Shown here: positions 30,036-42,340 of the stretch, in pieces | Layout of the letters: every line of letters starts with the position of its first letter | Position numbering within the stretch: position 1 is the stretch's first letter | Assembly (NCBI GenBank): GCA_013416795.1 | Contig: RQSC01001018.1 | Location: 8,940-52,836 of the forward strand | DNA length: 43,897 bases | DNA from: Prasinococcaceae sp. CCMP 1430 | Lineage: Eukaryota; Prasinodermophyta; Palmophyllophyceae; Prasinococcales; Prasinococcaceae | Direction: 5' to 3' | Translations under genes and position numbers: made by a program | The notes under the pieces: generated by a model | What the model saw: only the letters and a program-made list of their open reading frames with translations | Databases searched by the model: none | Told to the model about the DNA's origin: nothing

Positions 30036-30587
30036 GCCGCGGCGGCGCGCGCGCTCTGGCGCCGCGCAGCGGCCCCCGCCACCGCTCCCCTTTTTTTTTG
30101 TTTTTAGCGCTTTTTTACAGCAGAAGTGATTTTGATATTGATTGTGCGTTTGCGTTTTTCCGTTTCTTTGTGTTTGCGTGGGGGCGTGACTCGCGCGTGT
30201 TTCGAGGTGTTTTGATTTTGATTTTGATTTTAAAACGCACCTTTTTCCCTTTTTCGCGCGCGGGGGGGCGCGCGACCCGCGTGCGTTTCGGGCAGCGTCC
30301 CGGCGCGCGATTTCGTTTTCGGCGGGATTTTGTTCGTCCCAACCGTTTTTGTTTTTGGTTTAGCGTGTGCTCTCTCGTCTGTGCCTGTGCGTGTTGGTGT
30401 GACTGCAGGCGTTTTGAGCTGTTTTCCACCGAGGGAAAACAAAAACAAAAACAAAAAAGGCGGCGTTTATCCACTGCGCGCGCGGTGGAGCGCGAGGCAC
30501 ACGGCGTGCCCTCGGCGCGGCCTCGCTCGCTTTACCTCCCCCTTCCCCCTCCCCCCCCCTCTCCGCGCCCCCGTTCCGCCCCGCGCG
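30036..30587. promoter_or_regulatory. Divergent spacer between MOSC gene and GcvH
   Basis: AT-rich island in a GC-rich region: T-runs at 30090-30118, a (GATTTT)n tract at 30213-30232 followed by AAAACGCACC, and an (A4-5C)n tract at 30434-30458. It then returns to C-rich DNA up to the GcvH ATG. No gene. Confidence 0.5.
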
Positions 30588-31668
30588 ATGTCCCTCGCCA
30601 GGGTTGCCGCCCGCGCGGCCGCGCGCGGACTCGCGCTCGCCGCCGCCGCGCCCGCGGGCGAGCGCGCGTACGCGACCGTGCTCGAGGGGCTCAAGTACGC
30701 CGAGTCGCACGAGTGGGTCAAGGTGGAGGGGGACACCGCCACCATCGGCATCTCGGACTTCGCGCAGGTGCGTGGCGGGTGGGATGGGGGTCAGAGACGA
30801 CCCGCGCCCGGGCGTTTGGGCGCGCCGGCGCGCACGCGCGCGCACGCGAGTGCGACCCGCGCTGCGACGAAGAGGGCGCAGCGCCAGCGCGAGAGCCAGC
30901 AGGGAGAGGCAGCGTAGCGCGTGCGGCCGTTTGGCACCCACGCGTCCGGATCGCGCGCGCGCGTCACCCCGCCACTCCCTCGGCGCATGCCGTATGGGGC
31001 GGCGTGCCTCGTCGCTCTCGTATGAGCAATACGGGGACTTTGGGGTGGGCGGGGCGCGCGGCGGGCTCCTTGGCTGCCCTACTCGCGGCGCTCCACGCGG
31101 ACGGGGCGGAGGCATCCCACACCAAGCGGCACGCCATGCCGCGCCGCATGGCGCCTCGGTCGTGCGCGCGGTGTCGATCTCCCCCACCAACACCCACCAC
31201 CACCCCTTCGTTCGCGCTGCCGCTGCTGACGCCGCCCCTGTCGGTCCTGCGAACCCGTTCGCGCGCGCCCTACCGCTCTTGCTGACGCGCGTCGGTCTCA
31301 TCTGCTACGCTCTCTCATCCTCTTTCGCCTCCGTCTCCCCCTTCCCCCGCCCATTGCCCCGGCCGTTTGTGCGCGCCTTGCAGGAGGAGCTCGGCGACGT
31401 CGTGTACGTGGAGCTTCCCGAGGAGGGTGCCGAGTTCGAGAAGGGCGACTCCTTCGCGACCATCGAGTCGGTGAAGGCCGCGTCAGACGTGTACATGCCC
31501 GTGTCCGGCACTGTGGTGACCGTGAACAGCTCCCTGGCGGACGAGCCCTCCAAGGTCAACGAGGACTCGTACGCTGAGGGCTGGCTGGTGAAGCTCAAGC
31601 TCGCCAACCCGGCGGAGGTCGAGGAGATGATGGACGCGGCCGCATACACCGCCTCGACGGAGTCGTAG
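30588..31668 (+). CDS. GCSH: Glycine cleavage system H protein, mitochondrial
   Basis: Lipoylated carrier that shuttles the aminomethyl group between the P, T and L proteins of glycine decarboxylase, central to photorespiration. Exons 30588-30767 and 31384-31668 join across a 616-nt intron to give 154 aa. The N-terminus [20 protein letters not shown] is an Arg/Ala mitochondrial presequence ending near ERAYA. The H domain starts [14 protein letters not shown], then IGISDFAQ. Exon 2 has [15 protein letters not shown] and the lipoyl site [11 protein letters not shown] (Lys91), then [14 protein letters not shown]. All hallmarks are intact. The 616-nt intron is the longest resolved in the window, contains no coding segment I can recognise, and is rich in CG-rich simple sequence. 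Confidence 0.97.
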
Positions 31669-32106
31669 GCTGCGGCCGCCTCACCTGCCCCCGGGGCGGC
31701 GCGCGCCAGCCCTCGTTGCACCGCTGGGTGCCGTTGAGGAGATGGCTGTGGCCATGCAGGCGGGGGTGGTGCAGGGAGATGCGATGCCCCCTCGCTCCTC
31801 GCGCCGCGCCTCGCGCGCGTTGGGCGTGCCGTGCGCTCTTGCACGGATGCACTATCATGTGACTTTTATAGCACCAGGTACTGCTGGTGTCGAGAGCGGC
31901 CGCACGTGCGTTCGCGGGCCGCACGTCCCGTGCCGCCTCCGCGCACGCCAACCTTTGCCTGTGCGTGTTTGTGTGTGTTTGTGTGTGTTTGTGTGTGTGT
32001 GTGCGAGCGCGCGCACGCGCGTGTGTATGTATGTGTGCGCTCGCTCGCATGTGCATGTGCTCGTGCACACGTGTTCGCATCCAGCACGCGCACACGCCTG
32101 CATTTC
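31669..32106. repeat. Spacer with (GT)n/(GTGTTT)n tract
   Basis: Spacer between convergent genes. A GT-rich microsatellite with interspersed GCGCGC occupies about 31965-32085. No gene recognised. Confidence 0.6.
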
Positions 32107-33622
32107 TCATGCGCGCGCTGCGTGGGCTGCCACGAGCATCTCTTGCGCTGCGGCGTACGCCTCGTGCGCTGCACGGACAACTGCGCGCCTCCCGACGACC
32201 AATGTTGAGCCTGCAGCTGGCAGCGCGTCCGCGACCTTTGGCGCGAGCTCCACGCCGAGCCGGCGCAGCTGCCCGTACGCCCACGCCGAGCCGAGGATCG
32301 AGTCGCTCCACGCGACGAGCCAGCACAGCGCGACGGCAAGCGCCATGCGCCACTGGCAAGGCAAGGTGTAGAGCCACGGCAGCCACGCGCTACGAGGTCA
32401 GAGTGGGCGGGGTGTCTCTCTGTTCGTGCGTGCGTGTGGGTGTGCGTGTGCATGTGTGTGCGTGTGGGTGTGGGTGTGCGTGTGCGAACCCGACATTCGC
32501 ACGTGTGCGCGCTCGCGCTCGCGCGCATCTGCGCCCGCACCTCGCCCCCGGGCCTGGTCTCATCCACCCACGCTGCGTGCCCCTGGAACATGGCCTCCTC
32601 CTCGCCCTCGTCGAGCACGCCATCGCTCACCGTCCAGTCCCTGGCGCGCTTGTCGCTGAGGCCGTTGTGGTGCATGTTCTGACGCACGAAGCGCGCGCGC
32701 TCGTGGACCGATGAGGCCTTGTGCGTGGCGCGCGGCGCCCGCTGCGGAGCGTCCCGCTTCCAGCCATCGGCCGCCGCCGCGGGCTGCGACGCGCCCTCGC
32801 TGCCGCCGTGGGGCACCATCGCGCCCGCCCGCCTCCTCGCACAACACGCCGCGTAGCCCCCACTATGGCGGCACTGGCGCCCTGCGGCCGGGGTGGTGCG
32901 TTGCGCGGCCTCGCGGCGATCATTTTGGGCTTGAACGTGCACTCCGCGACAGCCTCGGCCGCGGCCTCGGCGCGCAGCGCCTTCGTCTTGGCCTCAGCAC
33001 GCGCACGCCATCCCCCCGTGCGCTCCCACACAGCCTCAGCGCGCCACGACCCAATCTCATCGCCGTGTGCGGCCTTGTCGGTGATGACAGGCGCAAAGGT
33101 GCACTCGCGGACCTCGTCGGCAGCCTCCTGCGCCGCGTACTCGGCGCGAATCGCCTCCGCGCGCTCGTGGAACAGGTCCACGTCGACGCCCTGCGCGGCG
33201 AGCCTACGGCTACGAGCGTTGATTGTCGGCTGGAATGGTTTGGACCCGCGCGGCCGCGCCGCGTGCTCTTCGTTTGCAGACGGCGCTCCTGCCGCGCGTG
33301 CCTTCGTGGCGCCGCGCACTGCGTTGGGCTTTGCCCCGTTGGCACTGGCGAGGCGGCGCAGGGCTCGATCGGCCGTGCGCTTGGGTCGCATGGCGGGAGT
33401 CGACGCCGCGCGCAGCGCGTCATCGCGAGCCGCAGACGGTGCGGCGGTCCCGTCAGACGTGCCCACGCGCGCGCGCTCGCGGCGCGCGAGACTTTCCTCC
33501 CGTGGTGCCAGCGCCAGCGCCACCGCCGCTGCGAGCGCTGGCGGCGGCCGTGCCGCCACGCGGCACGCGGGGTCCGCGCGCGAGCCGTCCGCCATCTCAC
33601 GCTGGAGCATCGTCGCCGGCAT
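32107..33622 (-). CDS. Unidentified protein with CTFxP repeats
   Basis: I do not recognise this gene. It starts at a good ATG (33622). The long first exon has a low-complexity Ala/Arg N-terminus, then three spaced motifs of the type FQPTIN, CTFAPVI and CTFKPKM, each followed by a charged helix (RAEYAAQEAADEVRE; RAEAAAEAVAE). CTFxP repeats occur in several flagellate-protist proteins of unknown function. A second part in another frame reads SVHERARFVRQNMHHNGLSDKR and WTVSDGVLDEGEEEAMFQG, and ends at a donor (GAG then GTGCGG, 32541/32540). It joins in phase 0 to exon 32352-32107 after a good acceptor (CTTGCCTTGCCAG). That exon encodes a hydrophobic segment (MALAVALCWLVAW) and an amphipathic helix. 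The change of frame near 32830-32880 has no clean GT-AG solution, so a sequencing indel or an unusual intron is possible. Confidence 0.55.
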
Positions 33623-34573
33623 GGCCGTGCGCTCTCGCTCCCTCGCTTGCTAACACACGCCTTCGCTCGCTCGCTCCCACGCCCCCCCCCCTTCCCCTGC
33701 GCGCACGAGCGCGCGAGCGCGAACGCGCGCCCTGTGACGGCGCCGCGCGAGCGGGGCCCGCCGCCCCGCCCCGCCCACGCGCGCGCGCGCGCGCGCGCCG
33801 TCGGGGAACAACGAAACTCACCATCAAAACGCATGCGGGTCGCGCAGGCCCCTGCAACGTTCGGAAATCTCCCCTTTCCTTTTTTTCTTTTTCCGTNCGC
33901 GGGCGCCGCGCGCGCCGCCATCGCCCCCGCCGCGCACAAAAAAAAGGAGGGGGCCGGGCCAGGCGCAGGGCCGCGCCGGCGGGGCCTCCGCCGCGCACGG
34001 CGACACACACACACACACACACACACCTCCCCCCGCCGCGGGGCTCACCTCCTCTGGCACACACACACACACACAGCGCACACTCCACGCAGCTGCAGCG
34101 CGCGCGCGCGCGCTTGCGCGCCCCGCCCAGGTCTAACAGATGCATTGAACGGGGTAAGTCGCGCGCGAGCGGGGATGACCCGGGTCTACTCGAGGCGTGA
34201 CCGGGGATCACACCCGGTTCGACCGCGCGTGTTTCATGCGTCTCGCCCAGGTCTAAGAGTTGCGATGAACGGGGTAAGTCGCGCGAGAGCGGGGATGACC
34301 CGGGTCTACTCGCGGCGTGACCGGGGGTCACACCCGGTTCGTACCGCGTGCGGGCGCCCCCCGAATTTTGGTCGGGTCGGATCGCCCTGGCGATGCGCGC
34401 GCGCGTTGGACCCAAACCCACCTTTTCGGAAAACTGCGTATTTACATGTATTTTGATTTATCTGACAGACCCTTTTAGTGGATTGACCGTAATTGACCGT
34501 AAATGTGCGTAGGAACTGTGATACATCAGTGTGTGTGTGGCGCGCCCGCGCGACACACCGCGTGCGGCACGCG
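33623..34573. other. Spacer with simple repeats and an unresolved base at 33897
   Basis: Contains (CG)n near 33780, motif CATCAAAACGCATGCG at 33822-33837, a single N at 33897, (CA)n tracts at 34002-34025 and 34061-34075, the 120-bp tandem duplication listed separately, and AT-richer sequence at 34430-34510. No supported gene. Confidence 0.6.
34124..34347. repeat. Two tandem copies of a 120-bp unit
   Basis: Copy 1 starts at 34124 and copy 2 at 34244, with a period of exactly 120 bp. About 90% of bases match over the first ~100 bp. Shared strings include GATGACCCGGGTCTACTCG and TCACACCCGGTTCG, and both copies contain GGGGTAAGTC, a match to the canonical 5' splice site. The inner palindrome GACCCGGGTC and a GACCGGGG/CACCCGGTT hairpin are kept in both copies. 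Confidence 0.85.

Positions 34574-34622
<49 letters not shown>
34574..34622. repeat. C49 homopolymer
   Basis: Forty-nine consecutive C residues ending 37 nt before the CTP synthase ATG. It is much longer than any other C run here, and artefact is likely. Confidence 0.85.
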
Positions 34623-34625
<3 letters not shown>

Positions 34626-34659
34626 TTGAGGCCCCGCCCGGCGCGCCCTCGCGATCGTG

Positions 34660-36764
<2,105 letters not shown>

Positions 36765-36960
36765 GGTCGCGATGGGGCGCTGGGCTGGCTGGGGGCGGCG
36801 GGTAGGAGGGGGAGGCGGACGGGCGGGCGCGCCGCCGGGCGCGCCGTGGACTCTCTCCCCGCCGGGGGCGGGCGATGTTGATTAATGACTAGGACTTGTA
36901 CAGCGGGCGCCCCCGACCCGCGCACGTGCGCGAGCATGCGTGCGCTCGTGCGTTCGTGCT

Positions 36961-37281
36961 CTACGTGCCCCCGGCTTTGGGCGCCGCAGCGCTCTTGAGC
37001 TCCCGTATCTTCCTCTCGGTCTCCATCCGCTTGCGCCTCTCGTCGGCGAGCGAGCGCTCGAGCATGGCGAGCCGCGCGACGGCCTCGGCGGGCCCCAGGC
37101 TGCTGCCGCCACGCGCTGCTGCGCGTTCGGTGACGGCCGTTGCCGGGTAGGTTGTCACCGTCGACGCCGGCGGCGCGTCCCATCTGCCGTCGGCGTTGCG
37201 CGGCGCGAAGCCCGGCACGCCCCACACGGACGACGCGGCCGTCCGCGCCTTCGCGCCGCTGGCGGCGCTCGCGAGCGACGC
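36961..37281 (-). CDS. Unidentified short coiled-coil protein, 5' partial
   Basis: Not recognised. A minus-strand frame ends at a TAG-type stop near 36961 with RSLADERRKRMETERKIREL, a convincing charged coiled coil, then KSAAAPKAGGT. It is preceded by SVWGVPGFAPRNADGRWDAP, which is not low-complexity and looks like real protein. The frame has no ATG. A splice acceptor (GCGCCGTGCAG, ending near 37282) fits the start of this exon, so upstream exons may lie in 37300-38300, though none could be identified. The 3' end is convergent with CTP synthase. Confidence 0.45.
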   Translation of the reverse strand, partial: ASLASAASGAKARTAASSVWGVPGFAPRNADGRWDAPPASTVTTYPATAVTERAAARGGSSLGPAEAVARLAMLERSLADERRKRMETERKIRELKSAAAPKAGGT

Positions 37282-38839
37282 GGACGCGGCGTGTGCTGCA
37301 CGGCGCGGCCGCTCGGAGCGGCCCCGCGCCCGCACGCCCGAGCGCGCCCGATCGGGGGGGGAACGCGCGCACCGGCGGAGCGGATCCCAACCCTAACCTC
37401 CCCACGCCAACATTTACGGTTTTCAACCGCGGTCACGTACGCAGGGTCTAATTTGAACTGACCATCAAAAAGCTGCGGTTCATGCCCGGGGCCTCACCCG
37501 TCGACCGCACCGGGGTCGACCTTGTGTCGAACCCGAACAGTTCGCCCACACCTCGGGTACGTTCGCGGCACGTCGTGGCACTCACCCGAACTGACTCTCA
37601 TCATTCCGTGCGTGCACGCAAGGGTCCGTCAGTCACTATGCTAAAAGCTACGGTAGATCAAAGCTCGTGTGAAAACGTGAAATTTACTCGGAATTGTACG
37701 GGAGAAATTGCGGGCGAAAATGCGGCGCCGCGCATGTGAATTGATATGAGATCCAGCCACCGGGGGGGAAAAAAACGCGCTTTTTTTTGTTCCAGCATAG
37801 CATAGAAAGTGTGCTCGCCTGCCTCCGCGCCTGGCTGTGCCCGCCTGGCTGGCTGCGGAGCCGCAACGGTCGCCTCGAGCTCGCCGGGCGGTGGGCTCGC
37901 ACCGGCCGGCTGACGCGGCCGTTGATCCGCGCGGCCACGTGTGCGCAGGCCGGCTGGCGCCTGGCGTGCGTGTGCAGCTGCGTGGCCGGCACGTGTCCGA
38001 AAAAGCGAGCGAAAGGAGGGTGCGGGCGTTTCCCTTTTGAATTTCGTGCGGGAGAATTCGATTATTTTTTGGAATGGAGGTTGAATTTTGGGCTCATCCG
38101 CGGGAAATGAATGCGGTGTTTCGAGACCGTGAAAACGGCAGGAGGCGAAAACGAAAACGGCCGGTCGGTGGCGGTGGGGAATTTTTATTTAAAAAAAAAA
38201 AAACGCCGCATTTTGGGACGTTTTCATTCAAATGCGATTTTACGCGGTTCGAAATGCCGCGCGGAGGCGCGCCATCGCGCATCGAATGACCTGACTTCGC
38301 GGCCGTTGCTGCGCGCCCAAATCCGATTCCGTCGCTCCGCCGAAAATCGAACGTTTGCGCGTCGCGCGTGTTTTTTTTTTTTCAGAGGCCCAATTTTTTT
38401 TCAATTTTCCGGCGCATGCGGCGCGAAAAGGGGGGCGTCGCCCCATCGTTTTCTTCTCGTCCCTTTCGATACGGGCTCTTCGCCGCTCGCGTCCTCGTCG
38501 GTTCATTTTGATCCGAATTCGCGGGTGCGACGACGCGCGAAAACGACGCTCCCGCGGGTACGTTTATCGACACACAACCTTCGAATCCAAAGCCTCGAGG
38601 GGATCCCACCCCGTCCCAAACTTTTCAAAAGCCGGACTCAAAGGTGTGCGTTCCGCGTTTTTTTTTCCTGGGGGGACAATTTTTTTTTCGGTTGCGGGCG
38701 CGCGCGGCGCGTGCGCGCGGCGCGCGAAAAGCGGGGGCGTTTGCGCCCCTGGCGTTTGAAAACGCGCGCGCGTTCGGCGCCATCAAAACGCATGCGAACG
38801 CGCGCCCTCCGCGCGGCCGCGCGCGGCCTCTGCGCGTTT
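37282..38839. other. Long low-complexity spacer
   Basis: No conserved coding sequence found. From about 37400 the composition drifts to AT-richer DNA with many A/T homopolymers (T8 at 37783, A13 at 38190, T11 at 38371). It contains a second copy of CATCAAAACGCATGCG (38781-38796). Long ORFs here have Arg/Phe/Lys bias without any domain. Confidence 0.55.
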
Positions 38840-38897
38840 NNNNNNNNNNNNNNNNNNNNNNNNNNNNNNNNNNNNNNNNNNNNNNNNNNNNNNNNNN
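38840..38897. other. Assembly gap (58 N)
   Basis: Run of N upstream of the ribonucleotide reductase R2 exon. The missing 5' exon of that gene probably lies in or near it. Confidence 0.9.
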
Positions 38898-39002
38898 GCC
38901 GCCCAGCGCTGCCCCGCGCCGCGCTGCGGGCGTCCGCCGCTGACGTCGAGCGCGCCGCCCACGCGACCCTTCCCCCGCTCTGCGCGCGGCCCCGACGCAC
39001 AG

Positions 39003-39868
39003 CCGAGGAGGTTGACCTCTCGTCCGACATGAAGCACTGGGAGACCCTCAACGACGGCGAGAAGCACTTCATCAAGCACGTCCTCGCGTTCTTCGCGGCG
39101 TCGGACGGCATCGTGCTCGAGAACCTCTCGGAGCGCTTCATGGGCGATGTGCAGCTGCCCGAGGCGCGCGCGTTCTACGGCTTCCAGATCGCCATCGAGA
39201 ACATCCACAGCGAGATGTACTCGCTGCTGCTGGACAACTACATCAAGGACCCGCAGGAGAAGGCGCGGCTGTTCCAGGCCATCGACACCATTCCGACCGT
39301 GCAGAAGAAGGCCGACTGGGCGCTCAGGTGGATCGGCTCCAAGAGCTGCTTCGCCGAGCGCCTGGTGGCGTTCGCGTGTGTCGAGGGCATCTTCTTCTCG
39401 GGCAGCTTCTGCGCCATCTACTGGCTCAAGAAGCGCGGCCTCATGCCGGGGCTCACCTTCTCCAACGAGCTCATCAGCCGCGACGAGGGCCTGCATTGTG
39501 ACTTCGCCTGCCTGCTGTACTCGCTGCTGGAGAACAAGCTCACCGAGGCCACCGTGAACGAGATCGTGGCCGAGGCCGTCGCCCTCGAGCAGGAGTTCGT
39601 CTGCGACGCGCTGCCGGTGTCCCTCGTGGGCATGAACGATACGCTCATGAGGGAGTACATCTCCTTCTGCGCTGACAGGCTGCTCGTGGCGCTCGGCTAC
39701 CCGAAGGTGTGGAACTCGACGAACCCCTTCGAGTTCATGGAGCTGATCTCGCTGCAGGGCAAGACCAACTTCTTCGAGAAGAGGGTGGGCGAATACCAGA
39801 AGGCCGGCGTCATGGGCGGCGCCGAGGGCGCCGCCATGCACTCCTTCTCCCTTGACGAGGACTTCTAA
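39003..39868 (+). CDS. RNR2: Ribonucleoside-diphosphate reductase small subunit R2, 5' partial
   Basis: Supplies the diferric-tyrosyl radical for deoxyribonucleotide synthesis. The visible exon begins at acceptor CGCACAG (39002) and encodes 288 residues from [13 protein letters not shown] to the terminal SLDEDF. That ending is the C-terminal tail that docks on R1. Iron ligands and radical region are intact: [13 protein letters not shown] (Asp), [10 protein letters not shown] (Glu, His and the radical Tyr), [12 protein letters not shown] (Glu) and [12 protein letters not shown] (Glu, His). About 40-60 N-terminal residues, expected to end in the WTAEE block, are missing, in the nearby gap or in an upstream exon. 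The sequence from 38898 to 39002 reads as Arg/Ala-rich and is best taken as intron. Paired convergently with TAF6. Confidence 0.96.
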
Positions 39869-39983
39869 GTGCCGGCCGAGTCCCGAGCAGTCCCCGGTGT
39901 GTAGCCTGTGCGTTTTGCAGGAGTGCTCCGCGGCCCCCGCGAGGGTTCTAGTGCGGCGTGTTGCGTGGGGATGACGCTTCCCT

Positions 39984-40001
39984 GATAATGTGTATATTAT
40001 C
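39984..40001. terminator. AT-rich palindromic 3' end signal between convergent genes
   Basis: GATAATGTGTATATTATC, with 6-bp arms (GATAAT/ATTATC), lies between the RNR2 stop (39868) and the TAF6 stop (40074). It is an isolated AT pocket in GC-rich DNA and is likely used for 3' end formation of one or both genes. The assignment is inferential. Confidence 0.35.
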
Positions 40002-40073
40002 ATAACAAGAAAGCGCACAGGCGCGCGCCCTGGGTGCCCGCTTGGTCGCGCCGGCCTTGCGCAGCGGCCGGCC

Positions 40074-41850
40074 CTAGATGAATGCGCTCGTCAGCTCGGG
40101 CAGCGGCGCGAAGGGCCTCAGCCCGTCGCCGAGCCAGTAGCTCATGTTGGCCATCTGCCGCGCGACCACCTGCTCGCGCCCCTTCCCGTGCTCCTTGGCG
40201 ACGACGCACAGCAGCGCCCGCCGCGCGCCGAGGCCGGGCGCGTCCTCGAAGAGAGGGTTGGGCCGCGCCACGGCCTTCGCGTGCGCCTGCGCCGGCGGCG
40301 CCGATGCCTCGCCCTGTCGCCCCGCGCCTTCCTGCCCGCCCCCTCGCTCTCGCCCCGCCCCCTCCGCCCTCGCACCCCGCACTTGCGCACCACCTTGCGC
40401 GCCGACCCCGCGTCGCGCCCCCGCCTGTCGCTGCTCCGCCTCGTTCTCGGCGCGGACACCCACGAAGAAGCTGCCGACGGCCGCCTGCACCGCGCCGCGG
40501 CACCGCGAGGCCTCGTACTGCCTCGCAGCATCGCCTGTCTTCTCCGCCTTCGCAGCCTCCTCCTCCAGCAGGGTAAGGTACTCGCCGAGGTTGGGCATGA
40601 GCAGCAGCTGCACCACGCGAGCGCCCAGCGCAGCTATGCCCACGATGGATCCGTAGTGCGTGGTGAGCGGCTTCTTGGGGTCCATGAGCGCCCGCACGAG
40701 CGTGCGGGTGATGCGCGGCTGGAGGTTGGCGTACGAGCCGCCGAAGCGCTCGCACACGAGCGCCACGAGCGACGCGGCGTGCTCCCGCAGCTGCCAGTGG
40801 TCGACTGTCAGTGCGGCCGACTTGTCGGCGGCCGACTTCTCTGCGGGCGCCAGGCCGCCGCCGGGCCCTGCCCCGCCCTCCCCCGCGGCCTTGGGCACGC
40901 CCAGGCGCTTCCCGACCAGGCAGGTCAGAATGGACGGCATGAGCTGATGCAGGTACGCCTCGATGTGCAGGCTCGGGTTCGTGAGCAGGGCGTACGCGGC
41001 GCGCATGAGCGCCGAGAGGATGTCCACGTCGGCCAGGTGGCGCGTGACCTCGTCGGCGATGAACTGCACGAAGAGCGGCGTCAGCGGGTGCAGGCCCGTG
41101 TCCGTGCTCAGGCTCTTGAGCGCAGCGCGCAGGAGCGACTTGTTTGCGTCGGAATCGCCCAGCAGCACGAGCTCGGTAATCTTCTCGTAGTACTGCTGCA
41201 GCTCCTTGGAGATGATCTGGCGCACAACCGGCTTGACGGCGTCCTTGCCCTTGCCCGCGGCGGCCGCCGCCCCGCCCGAGGGGGGCGCGCCCTGGCCGGC
41301 CGCCGCGGGCGCCGGGTTCGCCGGGATCGCGGGCTGCACGCCCTCGATGGCCAGCCAGTGCGTCATGAGGTGCACGTCCAGCGGCGCCGAGGGGAGCTTG
41401 GAGGCGACCACATCGGTGAGATCCAGCTCGGGATCCTCGACCTGCGGCGCGCGGCGCGGGGAAGCAGGGGCGGTGGGCGTCAGCGCCATGCGCGCGGCGG
41501 CGCGGCGGCAGCGCGATCGCGCCGCCGTCCGGCGCGGGCGCGCCGCGGCCGGCGGCGCGACGCACGTAGTAGAGGTCGGCGCCGCCGAGCACGCCCGCGC
41601 GCTTGAACGACGCGTTCTCCGAGAAGCCGTACAGCGCCTCGCGGTTGCGCAGCCGCAGCGCCGCGTTGACGTCGTCCGCGACCAGCCGCCGGCGCTTCGA
41701 GTGGCGCATGAACTTGAGCGCCTCCTGGATGACCTCGCGCGTGCGGTACTCCACATCGGGGGCGAGGTGCTTGGTGATGGCGTCCGGCAGCCCCGGGTGC
41801 CCCAGGCTCTCGGCGATGTCGCTGATCGTCTCGCGCCGCACGTGCGACAT
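40074..41850 (-). CDS. TAF6: Transcription initiation factor TFIID subunit 6
   Basis: Histone-fold subunit of TFIID (and of SAGA-like complexes). Minus-strand exons 41850-41566 and 41441-40074 join in phase 0 across a 124-nt intron (donor GTGCGT) and give 550 aa. The histone fold is at 1-70: ISDIAESLGHPGLPD, EYRTREVIQEALKFMRHSKR and LVADDVNAALRLRNREALYG. DPELDLTDVVASKLPSAP and VHLMTHWLAIEGVQP follow. The HEAT-repeat domain includes LPLFV-type core (LHPLTPLFVQFIADEVTRHL), AYLHQLMPSILTCLVGKRLG, RITRTLVRALMDPKKPLTTHYG and SIVGIAALGARVVQLLLMPNL. A Gly/Ala/Arg/Gln-rich stretch near residues 390-470 may contain an unrecognised small intron, since it remains open by chance in GC-rich DNA. The Ala run upstream of the ATG (41851-41875) is a GCC repeat. 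Confidence 0.95.
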
Positions 41851-42275
41851 GGCCGCCGCCGCCGCCGCCGCCGCCGCCCTTCGCCGCCGCGGGCCTCGGG
41901 GCCGAGGCGGCAGGGCGCGAGGGGTCGAGGGCCGCCTCCGATCTCCCTCGCCGCGCGCGGTCTGGCGCGCGCCCCGCGCGGCAGGCGCCCTAGGGGCGCC
42001 TCCGCCCCCCTCACCCACCACACGCTCCTTCCCCCCCAAAATGCCCTAACACATCAGACCGCATTGCCGCATAACAGTCCCATTCAACGGCGCGAAACCA
42101 CCCGCGTTCCGCGAAAACACGCGGTGAGCGGTTTCAATCCCTTCGCATCGGCGAATTCGTGGGTGCGCGCGTACGCGCGTTTTCACGCCAAGAGGGGGTG
42201 AATATTTGGCGGGAGTATCTGGGATTTCGTTTCGATTTCGGGTTGTTGGTTGTGCGCGTGCGCGCGAGCGCGAGC

Positions 42276-42338
<63 letters not shown>

Positions 42339-42340
42339 AG
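41851..42340. promoter_or_regulatory. Divergent region upstream of TAF6 and FUS-like gene, with (TGCG)n
   Basis: Holds a (GCC)n tract next to the TAF6 ATG, a mixed-composition core (42040-42240), and a (TG)n/(TGCG)n microsatellite at 42275-42338 that abuts the first visible exon of the FUS-like gene. That microsatellite may be the end of a 5' intron. Confidence 0.5.

Noticed and set aside
34124-34347. Possible tRNA genes (GGTTCGA-like box in each copy)
   Set aside because: No matching A box, no cloverleaf with a 7-bp acceptor stem and no anticodon arm could be built.
38111-39002. N-terminal extension of R2 read from the upstream spacer
   Set aside because: It crosses 58 N and has homopolymer-driven composition. 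The conserved R2 sequence starts at a clear splice acceptor at 39003.
38783-40018. 411-codon minus-strand ORF opposite RNR2
   Set aside because: It crosses the N gap and is antisense to a secure R2 exon. Its composition is typical of a GC-rich shadow frame.
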